Notes: generated from the sequence alone by a model not told the origin. A stretch of 38,395 bases of DNA from JAVMKJ01 sp031732875 (GCA_031732875.1 JAVMKL010000059.1:1-38395), one strand, 5' to 3'; positions 24,531 through 33,241 are shown, numbered from the stretch's first letter. Numbers and translations: made by a program.

Positions 24531-25574
24531 CATGGCCGGATCGGCGACGACGGAAACCCCCTTTTGCCCGGCCAGCAACCGCAGGTGTTCGACGTCGGGA
24601 TGCTCGAGATCGCGTAGCAGCAACAGGTCGGGCACCCGGCGCAGCAGCACCCGGGTCGCCTCAGCCACGCCGGGCTTGATGAAATTACGGTTGCCCACCC
24701 GATACCGGGCGTGCAGGTGGGCCAGAAAGTCGGTCATCGCCCGCCGCCGTTCTTGCCGCTCCTCCGGATCGCGGCGTACCGCCGGCGGCGCGGCGGTGGC
24801 GAAATGCGCCGCGACCCGGTCCAGAAACCAGTTGGACCGATCCCATGGCCTGAAATCGGCGTAGAACACGCAGCCGTGAAAATCTTCTGGCCCGATGGCG
24901 GTGTTGAGAATCGAACGGCTGGTCAGTCCGGACACGGTCGCGTTCAAAATACCGCTGGGGATAGCGTAATCGTCGTGGGTGGCGGCCACGTCGGCGACGC
25001 CGCCGATATCGGACACCACGTGCAACAACTCATCCAGCGACTCGGGCTGGCGGTCGTTCCAATGGCGCAACGCCCGGCGCAGTTCCTCGGCGATCACCCC
25101 TTTGGCGGTCCAGCCGTCCACGAACGCCAGTCCCGCCGGCTCGCGGCCCGCGCGGCGCAGGATGAAGACCAGGGCGTTTTGGTCGATGCCCCGGTCGCGG
25201 ATGATCGAAATCGAGTAATGGCGGACCTCGGGTCGGCCCAGCCCGCGCAGGGCGCGCGCCAACAGCGCGCCGACCGGCGTCCCGGCGCGGGCCAGCGACA
25301 CCACCGTAATCTGTCGGGGCCGACTTTCCGCCAGATGGCGGGCCAACGCCATGATCTCCGCCGCCAGCCGACCGGCGTAACGTTCGGTCAACGTTTCGAA
25401 CAGGCGCAGATAGGCGGGATCGGGTGCCCGCTCCGGGGCCAGCAACTCGCTGTAATGGCGGGAACCGGACTGAATCAGCCGCTCCTTGGTTGCCACGTCC
25501 ACCATGTCCAGCCGCATGGGCTTGAGCAGGAACACGGTATCCTCGGCGCGGTAGCTCCCCGAAAACGGCGTCAT
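24492..25574 (-). CDS. StiP-family PRTase-like protein with C-terminal PELOTA-type domain
   Basis: A 360-aa protein. The N-terminal FSGSYRAEDTVFLLKPM and the segments VVSLARAGTPVGALLARAL (91-109), IIRDRGID (124-131) and FVDGWTAKG (151-159) are the marks of the StiP family, a phosphoribosyltransferase-like fold in which FVDGWTAKG replaces the usual PRPP loop. The last ~65 residues (VLLRRVPDLLLLRDL to IQAAALIRDLF) match the small PELOTA-type RNA/nucleotide-binding domain that follows it in Ter-associated clusters. The name 'cysteine protease StiP' used in databases is probably misleading. The start overlaps the HAD gene stop by 4 nt (ATGA), so the two are translationally coupled. It probably acts on a ribosyl or nucleobase intermediate; the exact reaction is unknown. 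Confidence 0.82.
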   Translation of the reverse strand: MTPFSGSYRAEDTVFLLKPMRLDMVDVATKERLIQSGSRHYSELLAPERAPDPAYLRLFETLTERYAGRLAAEIMALARHLAESRPRQITVVSLARAGTPVGALLARALRGLGRPEVRHYSISIIRDRGIDQNALVFILRRAGREPAGLAFVDGWTAKGVIAEELRRALRHWNDRQPESLDELLHVVSDIGGVADVAATHDDYAIPSGILNATVSGLTSRSILNTAIGPEDFHGCVFYADFRPWDRSNWFLDRVAAHFATAAPPAVRRDPEERQERRRAMTDFLAHLHARYRVGNRNFIKPGVAEATRVLLRRVPDLLLLRDLEHPDVEHLRLLAGQKGVSVVADPAMPIQAAALIRDLF

Positions 25575-26311
25575 GGGACGTATCCGCCCCAGGTTTCGGT
25601 CTGAATCTGGCTGGCCCTGGGTACCAGGGCGAAATCGCAGGCCCGCAGGAACGGCAGGTCGGTGAGGCTGTCGCCGGCGCCGATGGTCACGATCGGCCCG
25701 TCCCGCTCCAATTCGGCCGCTACCCGGCGGACGGCATCATGCTTCTGCGCCCCCTTGACCACAAGCGCCAAGTTGTTGCCGTTATGGTGCAAGGCCAGTT
25801 CCGACGGCAACCCAGCCTCCTCCAGTTGGACCCGCAAGTGGGACAGGGCACTCCCATCATCGTCCGACTTCACCGAGACATAGGTCAGTCGCTCCGCGAC
25901 CGAATGGCTGCTCACCCGGTAACCGCCCGTCGCCGCGCCGGCGCCCAGACGGGCGGCGATCGCCTGGAGCCGCGGTTCCGCCGCGACCAACAGCGGTTGC
26001 ACTTCGGTATGCCACCACGGCGGCAGCCGGCCGTCCGGCCGGCGAATCACCGCGCCGTGATGGGTGACCCGCCAGGATTCGAACTCGATCACCACCCGCG
26101 TCAGCGCATCGTCGGTGCGGCCGGTGACGGGGATCACCGTGCCCTGCTCCAGCCAGAACGCCAGCAGACGCTGCTGGGTGCGGGTCATGAAAGAAAGAAC
26201 TTGACCGGCACGATCCATCGCCGCCGGAACCACCGGTTCGCCGGGCGGACACTTCGGCGCGGTCTGCAGGATGGTATCGTCGAGGTCGAGAAAGATCACG
26301 ATTCGCGGCAT
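25571..26311 (-). CDS. HAD-superfamily phosphatase
   Basis: A 246-aa Cof-type-like HAD hydrolase. Motif I is DLDDT (9-13) with nucleophile Asp9 and acid/base Asp11, motif II is VIPVTGRT, and motif IV is GAGDSLTDLPFL. The cap region is between them. The start lies within the last 16 nt of the upstream TRSP gene and the stop overlaps the StiP start, so it is firmly in the operon. It probably removes phosphate from a sugar- or nucleoside-phosphate intermediate made by the two PRTase-like proteins. Confidence 0.88.
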   Translation of the reverse strand: MPRIVIFLDLDDTILQTAPKCPPGEPVVPAAMDRAGQVLSFMTRTQQRLLAFWLEQGTVIPVTGRTDDALTRVVIEFESWRVTHHGAVIRRPDGRLPPWWHTEVQPLLVAAEPRLQAIAARLGAGAATGGYRVSSHSVAERLTYVSVKSDDDGSALSHLRVQLEEAGLPSELALHHNGNNLALVVKGAQKHDAVRRVAAELERDGPIVTIGAGDSLTDLPFLRACDFALVPRASQIQTETWGGYVP

Positions 26312-27447
26312 GGCTCCTCCGTGGCGAGCGCCAAGCCGCCGATCAGGCCGGGCAACGGATGCGCGGGAACCATGCGGGAATGCTCGTACACGATGATCGG
26401 CAGCCGGCCCGGATCGAGGTTATAGAGGTAATTCGGAATGTCATCGCCGTAGTTGTCCGGAAATTCCCAGCGGCTGGCAATGGCGTCGCCGACCAGGATC
26501 GGCGAGCGGGTGGTGGACTGGAAGCGCACGTCATACCCCGCCTCCTCCAGCGCCAGGGCGATGCGGAATGGCGTGTAGGCGTACTCGCCGGTACCGATGA
26601 CAGCCAGCGGCCGGCCACCCCATTTCCCCATCCCGACCTTCCGCCAAACAGATTCGATAAGCTGGGGCGAACTCCAGCGACCGGCCAGCAGACCGATTCG
26701 CGCCGGGTCGGTCACGATGCCGTCGTGGTAACGGTCCAGGCCAGCCGGCACCGGGGGCAAGATCGGCGGTGGAAAACCGGGATCGGGCTCGAAACTGAAA
26801 CAACCTTCGATCAGTGCCGGGAACCGCATCGGCCGTTGCAACAGCACAGCCAACTCCCGCCGGCGCGCGTCGCTCAGCCAGTTGGTGATGCATGCGAACA
26901 CGAGCCGTTCGACGCCGGGGTTGCAATCCATATACGCCCGCGCCAATTCCGCCAGGGTGCGGCCGGTGGAGATTTCATCGTCCACCAGCACCAGGGTTCG
27001 TGCTGCCCGGAACAGGGGCTGCAACGCGGGTCCGGGAAGATGGACCGCGTGGTCCGGCGCGTGGCTATGGCATTCGTCGAAACCGAACGCCAGCGGGCGC
27101 GACAGGCGATAGCGAGTGGTTTGAAGGTACAGGATGTCGTCGCGCCCGGCTCGCAGCGCCGCTTCTTCGGCCACACCGCGCCCCAGGGCGGTCGCGGTTT
27201 CCGCCAAACCGATCACCAGCAGCGGTCCTGGCAGGGCGGCTATTTTTTCGGCGAGTCGCCGGTGAACGTCGCGCATGACCGTGGGCCAGACCGGCCAGTG
27301 CTTGCCCAGTACCTTGCTGACGAACAGATACAGCCGCCGGGGATTCTGGCGGGTCGCGCAACTCAGGCAGCTTTCCAGTGGCAGTTCCTCGCGCCCGATG
27401 GTTACGGTCAACCGTCCGGCTTGAATGGGCAGCGTCAAAGCACGCAT
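26296..27447 (-). CDS. phosphoribosyltransferase with C-terminal TRSP domain
   Basis: A 383-aa fusion. The N-terminal half is a PRTase: PRRLYLFVSKVLGKHWPV near 36-53 and the PRPP loop VDDEISTGRT at 155-164. The C-terminal half has the diagnostic T-R-S-P at 313-316, followed by a SRWEFPDNYGDDIPNYLYN-type region that is strongly conserved in the TRSP family. These proteins are found in predicted pathways for a nucleoside-like metabolite, often next to TerD/TerC genes. The reaction is not known from experiment; PRPP-dependent glycosylation of a base-like compound is the published idea. It lies 13 nt after the glycosyltransferase gene. Confidence 0.87.
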   Translation of the reverse strand: MRALTLPIQAGRLTVTIGREELPLESCLSCATRQNPRRLYLFVSKVLGKHWPVWPTVMRDVHRRLAEKIAALPGPLLVIGLAETATALGRGVAEEAALRAGRDDILYLQTTRYRLSRPLAFGFDECHSHAPDHAVHLPGPALQPLFRAARTLVLVDDEISTGRTLAELARAYMDCNPGVERLVFACITNWLSDARRRELAVLLQRPMRFPALIEGCFSFEPDPGFPPPILPPVPAGLDRYHDGIVTDPARIGLLAGRWSSPQLIESVWRKVGMGKWGGRPLAVIGTGEYAYTPFRIALALEEAGYDVRFQSTTRSPILVGDAIASRWEFPDNYGDDIPNYLYNLDPGRLPIIVYEHSRMVPAHPLPGLIGGLALATEEPCRES

Positions 27448-27460
27448 CGTCGGTTCCGCG

Positions 27461-28447
27461 TCAGTCCAGGTCGTTCAGGATAGCCCGGATTCGATGAGCG
27501 TAGGTATGCTCGGCCAGCACCCGCCGGCGGCCCGCCTCGGCGACGCGGGTTCCAAAACCGGGTTCGCGCCGCAACCGGGCCACCAGGGCGTTGAGTTCCT
27601 CGCGATCCCGATACACCAGAATTTCCCGGTCCGGCTCGAAACAGCGCGGCAGATCGACCAGATCGTCGTTCAGCACCACCGCCCCGCAAGCCAGCGGCTC
27701 GAAACTGCGCTGGTTGAGCCCGTGCTCCACGTTGGCTTCGTTGCGAACGTTGAGCACCACCAGGTGGCGCTGGTAAAGCCGGATCAGCCGGGGGCGACCG
27801 ATCTTGCGATTTTGCACGCGATGAAACCCGTCGCGCGCCAGGGCGCTCCAGTCGGTACCGACGATCCGGGCGGGTGCCTCCAGTCCTCGCACCACCGCCT
27901 CGCGAAATTCGGTGCGGCTGGCCACGAACAACACCTCCGCCCGGCGCGACCCGAAACCGGGACGAAACAGTTCCGGGTCGACCGCCAGCGGCAAATAGCG
28001 GCCGGCCGCGGTAAAACCGGCTTCCCCGGCATCCTTGAAAAAGCGGGTATCGGTGTAATAGAGCCGGTCGCAACGGTTGGCCCGCTCCCGGCCGTCGGCT
28101 GAAAACCGGTCGCCGACCAAGCCGGCGATCGCCGGCCGCCGAGGCCATTCGTGCAAAATCCGGTAATACTCCAGCGGCACGCCGAACACGCCGGCCACCA
28201 CGATCAGATCGGGACGAAAATCCGCCAGCGTTCGTTCGAACCCGGCCAGCATCCAGCCGGCGTTCGCCGCGGCGCGTCCCTGCCATTTGACTCGCAGGCG
28301 CGAGGCCAGGGAATTGCCGTTGATGGCGAAAACGCGCGTGGCGTGCCCCAAATGGCGGCAAGCACGGGCCAGATTCTCCAGCCACAACACCAGGCTGCCG
28401 CGCTTGCCCAGCAACAGGATGCGAACCGGCGCCTTGGCGGTTGCCAT
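27461..28447 (-). CDS. CgeB-like glycosyltransferase
   Basis: A 328-aa GT-B-type glycosyltransferase. The N-terminal Rossmann half starts ILLLGKRGSLVLWLENLARAC, and the C-terminal half has LNVRNEANVEHGLNQRSFEPLACGAVVLNDD and ILVYRDREELNALV. That is the pattern of the CgeB/Glyco_trans_1_2 family, where N-x-R-x-F-E binds the nucleotide sugar. It lies in the middle of the operon, 12 nt after the ATP-grasp gene and 13 nt before the TRSP gene. I am not certain that a glycosyltransferase belongs to the usual Ter-linked set. Here it would add a sugar to the metabolite. Confidence 0.8.
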   Translation of the reverse strand: MATAKAPVRILLLGKRGSLVLWLENLARACRHLGHATRVFAINGNSLASRLRVKWQGRAAANAGWMLAGFERTLADFRPDLIVVAGVFGVPLEYYRILHEWPRRPAIAGLVGDRFSADGRERANRCDRLYYTDTRFFKDAGEAGFTAAGRYLPLAVDPELFRPGFGSRRAEVLFVASRTEFREAVVRGLEAPARIVGTDWSALARDGFHRVQNRKIGRPRLIRLYQRHLVVLNVRNEANVEHGLNQRSFEPLACGAVVLNDDLVDLPRCFEPDREILVYRDREELNALVARLRREPGFGTRVAEAGRRRVLAEHTYAHRIRAILNDLD

Positions 28448-28459
28448 CGTTCGGATTTC

Positions 28460-29503
28460 CTACAGCACCACGGCCTGCTCGATCTTGGCCACCCGTACCC
28501 CGTGCGCCGGATGTGGAATCGCCGCTTCCTCGACCGTGCCCGCGACCAGCCGCAACAACCAGTACGGCAGATTGAGCCCCGCCTGACAGGCCATGTCGAT
28601 ACCGCCCGACATGCGGGGATTCACCTCCAGAAAGCACTGCTCGCGCCGGCCGTCGGAATGAACCCGCTCGCGGGTTTGCACGTTGACCAGCCCATGCAGA
28701 TGAAAGGCGGCGACGGCCCGGCGCGCGATCTCCCAGCCTTCCGGGTCTTCCTCGATCGATTGCCAGCGCCCGCCGGCCTCGGCGGGCTTGCGGCGAACCA
28801 CGGCCCGCACCAACCGACCCTCGCGCGCCAGACAATCGATCGACCGCTCGTCGCCGGTCAGATACTCCATCGCCAGAAACCGATGTCGGCCCTCCGCCGA
28901 ATCGAGCAAGCCGGCAAACTCGGCGCTACCGACGGTGAAACAGTCGTTGGCGAGAAACCGGGCAAGGGGGGACTTGGCGTCATCGAGCAACCGGAAACCG
29001 AGACCGTAGATCGACCGAACCGGCTTGACGCAGACCCGCCGCGCCGCGCCGCCGAGCACCGCCAGCGCTTCCTCGAATTCAGCGACCGTGTTCGCCGGCA
29101 GGGTTTGCGGCAGGGAAACTCCAGCGGCGGCCAACCGGGCATTGGCGCGGGACTTGTCTTGAAGCTCGTCCAGCGTCTCGGCATCCGGGCACGGCAGGAT
29201 CAGCCGCACCCCCGCCGCCGCGAAACGGGTCTGTTGCCCCAACAGCGCGGATTGGCGGCTCTGCGGCCAAATCCAGTGGAACCCCCGTTCCCGGCACAAG
29301 GCCAGCAGCCAGTCGACATGGGACTCCGCTTCCAGCTCGGGCTCGAGGTCGAGGGAATCGGCCACCCGGCGCAAGGGCGTATGTTCGGTGAAATAGCTTG
29401 CGCCCAGGTGAAATTCCCCCGGCGCCATGGCGCGATGAATCAGTTCGATGGCGTCGCGGACGTTGGACAGGCCGCGGGTCAGCAACACCCGTGACGCGGT
29501 CAT
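28460..29503 (-). CDS. ATP-grasp ligase, first gene of the nucleoside-type cluster
   Basis: A 347-aa ATP-grasp enzyme. The ATP-binding strand is CVKPVRSIYGLGFR, followed by LAMEYLTGDERSIDCLA, and the metal-binding C-terminal strand L-E-V-N-P-R-M-S-G-G with IDMACQAGLNLPY. ATP-grasp ligases join a carboxylate to an amine or other nucleophile through an acyl-phosphate, so it may add an amino acid to the pathway product. It starts the five-gene minus-strand run. The ATG at 29503 has no strong ribosome-binding site, and the promoter should lie in the repeat-rich gap 29504-29600. Confidence 0.87.
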   Translation of the reverse strand: MTASRVLLTRGLSNVRDAIELIHRAMAPGEFHLGASYFTEHTPLRRVADSLDLEPELEAESHVDWLLALCRERGFHWIWPQSRQSALLGQQTRFAAAGVRLILPCPDAETLDELQDKSRANARLAAAGVSLPQTLPANTVAEFEEALAVLGGAARRVCVKPVRSIYGLGFRLLDDAKSPLARFLANDCFTVGSAEFAGLLDSAEGRHRFLAMEYLTGDERSIDCLAREGRLVRAVVRRKPAEAGGRWQSIEEDPEGWEIARRAVAAFHLHGLVNVQTRERVHSDGRREQCFLEVNPRMSGGIDMACQAGLNLPYWLLRLVAGTVEEAAIPHPAHGVRVAKIEQAVVL

Positions 29504-29597
29504 GACCGGCCAAAGCCCGTAAGTTCCGCTCCATCAATGACAAGTTTTTGTATTTTCAGCATCATTTTCCAGCCCACCCAGCCTCATGCCCGCCGGA

Positions 29598-29716
29598 TAA
29601 CCATTACCCCCCCACCTCAGCCCTCCCCCACAAGGGGGGAGGGAGCCTTGCGAAGCAGTCCGTTGTTAAACTCCCCCTCCCCTGGCGGGAGGGGGTTGGG
29701 GATTGGGGGGAGGGGG
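29598..29716 (+). repeat. long C-rich/G-rich inverted-repeat element, copy 1
   Basis: It starts TAACCATTACCCCCCC and contains two stems, CCCTCCCCC/GGGGGGAGGG and CTCCCCCTCCC/GGGAGGGGG, joined by AGCCTTGCGAAGCAGTC. It is about 90% identical and in the same orientation to 34716-34837. The size, nested hairpins and lack of coding potential point to a non-autonomous palindromic element. Confidence 0.75.
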
Positions 29717-29723
29717 TGACACG

Positions 29724-29769
29724 ATTTGTCGGTCCCCCACTACCTTATTTGTCGGTCCCCCACTACCCT
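29724..29769 (+). repeat. two tandem 23-nt repeats upstream of aapJ
   Basis: ATTTGTCGGTCCCCCACTAC plus CTT or CCT occurs twice in direct tandem (29724-29746 and 29747-29769), and a third start (ATTGGTCAGCG) follows. It lies 60-110 nt upstream of aapJ, where an operator or promoter is expected. TAATAC at about 29788-29793 could be the -10. The rest of the gap 29504-29831 holds the palindromic element and no gene. Confidence 0.7.
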
Positions 29770-29831
29770 ATTGGTCAGCGTCCGGTTAATACTAAAACAA
29801 CGCTCGATCTCACCCACCGAGGAGGTATCGC

Positions 29832-30851
29832 ATGAACGGGACCAAAACCTTGACCACCGCCACCGTGGTATTGCTGCTCGCCACCGGCACCGCCCACGCC
29901 GGCGCGACCCTCAACGCCATCAAGGAACGCGGCTTCATCAAATGCGGCGTCAGCGACGGTCTGCCCGGCTTCTCCTACGCCGATGAAAAAGGCAACTACA
30001 ACGGCATCGACGTCGATGTGTGCCGCGCCGTGGCCGCCGCCGTGTTCGGCGATTCCACCAAGGTCAAATTCACCCCGCTGACCGCCAAGGAGCGCTTCAC
30101 CGCCCTGCAATCCGGCGAGGTCGACGTCCTGTCGCGCAACACCACCTGGACGTCGAGCCGCGACTCGGCGCAGGGCATGAACTTCACTGGAGTAACCTAT
30201 TACGACGGTCAGGGGTTCCTGGTCAACAAAAAGCTCGGCGTCAAGAGCGCCAAGCAACTCGACGGCGCCACCGTGTGCGTGCAGGCCGGCACCACCACTG
30301 AACTGAATCTGAGCGACTACTTCCGCAATCATAAAATGAAGTTCACCCCGATCACTTACGAAAAATCCGACGAAAGCGCCAAGTCGCTGGAATCGGGCCG
30401 CTGCGACGTATTGACCTCCGACCAGTCGCAGTTGTACGCCCAGCGCATCAAGCTGGCCAAGCCGGACGAGTACGTCGTGCTGCCGGAAGTGATTTCCAAG
30501 GAACCGCTCGGACCGGCGGTCCGCCACGGCGACGACGACTGGTTCGATATCGTCAAGTGGACCCTGTTCGTCATGGTCGACGCCGAGGAACTGGGCGTCA
30601 ACTCCAAAAACGTCGAGGAGATGAAGAAATCCACCAATCCCGACGTGAAGCGACTGCTCGGCGTCGAAGGCGACAAGGGCAAGGATTTTGGCCTGGCCAA
30701 CGACTGGATGGCGGTCGTCATCAAACAGGTCGGCAACTACGGCGAGATCTTCGACCGCAACGTCGGCCAGGGCAGTCCGATGAAGATCGAACGCGGCCTG
30801 AACGCGCTGTGGAACGTGGGTGGCTTGCAGTACGCGCCGCCGGTTCGCTGA
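29832..30851 (+). CDS. aapJ: general L-amino acid ABC transporter substrate-binding protein
   Basis: A 339-aa periplasmic binding protein of the SBP_bac_3 family, AapJ type. GAGGAGGT lies 7 nt before the ATG. A signal peptide of 23 residues ends in THAG. The mature start TLNAIKERGFIKCGVSDGLPGFSYADEKG and the motif GIDVDVCRAVAAAVFGD are typical of AapJ, as is the C-terminal RGLNALWNVGGLQYAPPVR. It delivers polar or general amino acids to AapQM. It heads the four-gene operon, with a stem-loop after it that probably raises its mRNA level relative to the permease genes. Confidence 0.93.
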   Translation: MNGTKTLTTATVVLLLATGTAHAGATLNAIKERGFIKCGVSDGLPGFSYADEKGNYNGIDVDVCRAVAAAVFGDSTKVKFTPLTAKERFTALQSGEVDVLSRNTTWTSSRDSAQGMNFTGVTYYDGQGFLVNKKLGVKSAKQLDGATVCVQAGTTTELNLSDYFRNHKMKFTPITYEKSDESAKSLESGRCDVLTSDQSQLYAQRIKLAKPDEYVVLPEVISKEPLGPAVRHGDDDWFDIVKWTLFVMVDAEELGVNSKNVEEMKKSTNPDVKRLLGVEGDKGKDFGLANDWMAVVIKQVGNYGEIFDRNVGQGSPMKIERGLNALWNVGGLQYAPPVR

Positions 30852-30875
30852 GGGTTGCAAGCACCCTCCCCCCAA

Positions 30876-30899
30876 CCCTTCTCCCTCGGGGGAGAGGGG
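30876..30899 (+). other. stem-loop between aapJ and aapQ
   Basis: CCCTTCTCCC (30876-30885) pairs with GGGAGAGGGG (30890-30899) with one G-T pair, then TGTTTT. It is either a partial terminator or an RNase barrier that makes the binding-protein mRNA more abundant than the permease part. Confidence 0.6.
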
Positions 30900-30938
30900 T
30901 GTTTTCATGCAGGCTCTCACTGAATTTCCGGGAATCCC

Positions 30939-32120
30939 ATGACCGAGCCGATCTCCACTCCGGTCAAACCGCCGTTCTGGAACAACCCCCGAGTTCGGGC
31001 CATTCTGTTCCAGGCCATCGCCCTCGCGGCCACCGTCGCCTTCGGGCTGTACATTTTCGATAATACCCAAGCCAACCTGCGCCGGCTCGGGATCGCTTCC
31101 GGCTTCGGTTTTCTCTCCTCCACCGCCGGTTTTGACATCCTCCAAAGCCTGATTCCCTATTCGGCGACCTCCAGCTACGGCCGGGTATTTTGGGTGGCCC
31201 TGCTCAACACCCTGCTGGTTTCGGCGCTGGGCATCGTCTTCGCCACCTTGCTCGGTTTCGTGATCGGCGTGGCCCGATTGTCCAGGAACTGGCTGATTTC
31301 CCGGCTGGCGCTGGTCTATATCGAAACGTTCCGCAATATCCCGCTGCTGCTGCAAATTTTCTTCTGGTACTTCGCGGTGCTGCGGGCGATGCCGGCCCCG
31401 CGCCAGAGTTTGAGCCTGGGCGAGGCGGTGTTCCTGAACATCCGCGGATTTTATGTACCCGCGCCGCAATTCCAGCCGGGTTTCGGCTGGGTGCTGCTGG
31501 CGCTGGGCATCGCGGCCGTGCTCGCCTGGCTGCTGGCGCGCTGGGCGCGGCGGAGACAAATAGCGACCGGTCAGCAGTTCCCCACGATCTCGGTTTCGCT
31601 CGCGCTGCTGTTTGGCCTGCCGCTGCTGACGTTCTGGGTGGCCGGTTCGCCGCTGGTTTGGGAAGTCCCGGAATTGCAGGGCTTCAATTTTCGGGGCGGA
31701 CTGGTCGTCATCCCGGAAATGGCTTCGTTGCTGCTGGCATTGACCATTTACACCGCCGCCTTCATCGCCGAGATCGTCCGCGCCGGCATCCAGGCCGTCA
31801 GCCACGGCCAGACCGAAGCCTCGTTCTCGCTGGGCCTCAATTCCGGCAAGACCCTGCGGCTCATCATCCTGCCGCAGGCGCTGCGGGTGATCATCCCGCC
31901 GCTGACCAACCAGTATCTGAACCTGACCAAGAATTCCTCGCTGGCGGCCGCCATCGGCTATCCCGACCTGGTGTCGGCGTTCGCCGGAACGGTTCTCAAC
32001 CAGACCGGTCAAGCCATCGAATGCATCGCCATCACCATGGCGGTCTATCTCACCATCAGCCTGCTGATCTCGTTCGCGATGAACTGGTACAACCGGCGGG
32101 TCGCGCTGGTGGAGCGCTGA
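30939..32120 (+). CDS. aapQ: general L-amino acid ABC transporter permease AapQ
   Basis: A 393-aa inner-membrane protein of the HisM/AapQ family. It has an N-terminal hydrophobic helix (FQAIALAATVAFGLYIF) and a first permease segment VFWVALLNTLLVSALGIVFATLLGFVIGVARLS with YIETFRNIPLLLQIFFWYF. A long periplasmic insert separates it from the second segment, which contains the EAA loop AGIQAVSHGQTEASFSLGLNSGKTLRLIILPQALRV. The insert and length fit AapQ rather than the short histidine permeases. It pairs with AapM, whose gene starts 3 nt after its stop. Confidence 0.93.
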   Translation: MTEPISTPVKPPFWNNPRVRAILFQAIALAATVAFGLYIFDNTQANLRRLGIASGFGFLSSTAGFDILQSLIPYSATSSYGRVFWVALLNTLLVSALGIVFATLLGFVIGVARLSRNWLISRLALVYIETFRNIPLLLQIFFWYFAVLRAMPAPRQSLSLGEAVFLNIRGFYVPAPQFQPGFGWVLLALGIAAVLAWLLARWARRRQIATGQQFPTISVSLALLFGLPLLTFWVAGSPLVWEVPELQGFNFRGGLVVIPEMASLLLALTIYTAAFIAEIVRAGIQAVSHGQTEASFSLGLNSGKTLRLIILPQALRVIIPPLTNQYLNLTKNSSLAAAIGYPDLVSAFAGTVLNQTGQAIECIAITMAVYLTISLLISFAMNWYNRRVALVER

Positions 32121-32123
32121 CCG

Positions 32124-33230
32124 ATGGCCGAACCTCGCATTCCGCATCCTGTTCTGCCACCACCGGCCAGCACCATCGGCGTCGTCGGCTGGCTGCGTCG
32201 TAACCTGTTCTCCTCCCCCCTCAACGTCGCCTTGACCGTCCTGGCGGTTTACCTGCTCTCCGTCACCCTGCCGCCGTTGCTGCGCTGGGCGTTCCTGGAT
32301 GCGTCCTGGAACGGCGACAATCGCGAGGCTTGTCATGCCGGGGGAGCCTGCTGGGTGTTCGTCCGGGTCCACTTCGACCAGTTCCTGTACGGCTTTTACC
32401 CGGACGGGCAACGCTGGCGCGTCAACGCTACTGCGTTGCTGCTGATCCTGGGCGCGGCGCCGCTGTTCGTCCGCGCCGTATCCGGCAAATTCAAGGTCCG
32501 CCTGGGCTTGGGGCTGCTGGTCGTTTACCCGCTCGTCGCCTTCGTGCTGCTCAAGGGTGGGACGCTCGGGCTGCCCGAGGTGGATACCAGTCAATGGGGT
32601 GGGCTGCTGCTGACCCTGGTGATCGCGGGAGTCGGCATGACCGCCGCCCTGCCGCTGGGCGTGCTGCTGGCGCTGGGCCGGCGGTCGCGGCTGCCGGCTA
32701 TCCAGACCCTGTGCGTGACCTTCATCGAGTTCTGGCGCGGCGTACCGTTGATCACCGTGCTGTTCATGTCCTCGGTGATGCTGCCGCTGTTCCTGCCGAT
32801 CGGGATGAGTTTCGACAAGCTGTTGCGGGCGTTGATCGGCGTCACGCTGTTTCAGTCCGCCTACATGGCCGAGGTGGTGCGCGGCGGTTTGCAGGCCATC
32901 CCCAAGGGCCAGTTCGAGGCCGCCGCCGCGCTGGGGCTGGGATATTGGAAGACCATGACCCTGATCGTGCTGCCGCAGGCTCTGAAACTGGTCATTCCCG
33001 GCATCGTCAACACCTTCATCGCCCTGTTCAAGGATACCTCGCTGGTGTTGATCATCGGCCTGTTCGACCTGATGAACATCGTCCACAACGCCACCACCAA
33101 CCCGGCCTGGCTGGGTTTTTCCACCGAGGGCTACGTGTTCGCCGCCGCCGTCTACTGGCTGTTCTGCTTCGGGATGTCCCGCTACAGCCAGAGTCTGGAA
33201 AAGCGTCTACACACCGGCCACAAGCGTTAG
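32124..33230 (+). CDS. aapM: general L-amino acid ABC transporter permease AapM
   Basis: A 368-aa inner-membrane protein. The N-terminal segment ends NVALTVLAVYLLSVTLPPLLRWAF, and a C-rich periplasmic loop (ACHAGGACWVF) follows. The main permease half has IEFWRGVPLITVLFMSSVMLPLF and the EAA loop GGLQAIPKGQFEAAAALGLGYWKTMTLIVLPQALKLVIPG. It is the second membrane subunit of the Aap importer and lies in the operon between aapQ and aapP. Confidence 0.93.
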   Translation: MAEPRIPHPVLPPPASTIGVVGWLRRNLFSSPLNVALTVLAVYLLSVTLPPLLRWAFLDASWNGDNREACHAGGACWVFVRVHFDQFLYGFYPDGQRWRVNATALLLILGAAPLFVRAVSGKFKVRLGLGLLVVYPLVAFVLLKGGTLGLPEVDTSQWGGLLLTLVIAGVGMTAALPLGVLLALGRRSRLPAIQTLCVTFIEFWRGVPLITVLFMSSVMLPLFLPIGMSFDKLLRALIGVTLFQSAYMAEVVRGGLQAIPKGQFEAAAALGLGYWKTMTLIVLPQALKLVIPGIVNTFIALFKDTSLVLIIGLFDLMNIVHNATTNPAWLGFSTEGYVFAAAVYWLFCFGMSRYSQSLEKRLHTGHKR

Positions 33231-33241
33231 GAAGCCACTCG

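Noticed and set aside
29724..29769. Tandem repeats as a CRISPR array
   Set aside because: The repeats abut without spacers, only two copies exist and there are no cas genes.
29775..33086. A 1103-codon open frame on the minus strand
   Set aside because: It runs antisense through aapJ, aapQ and aapM, is rich in His, Gln, Gly and Arg, and has no domain. It is a GC-rich shadow of the real genes.
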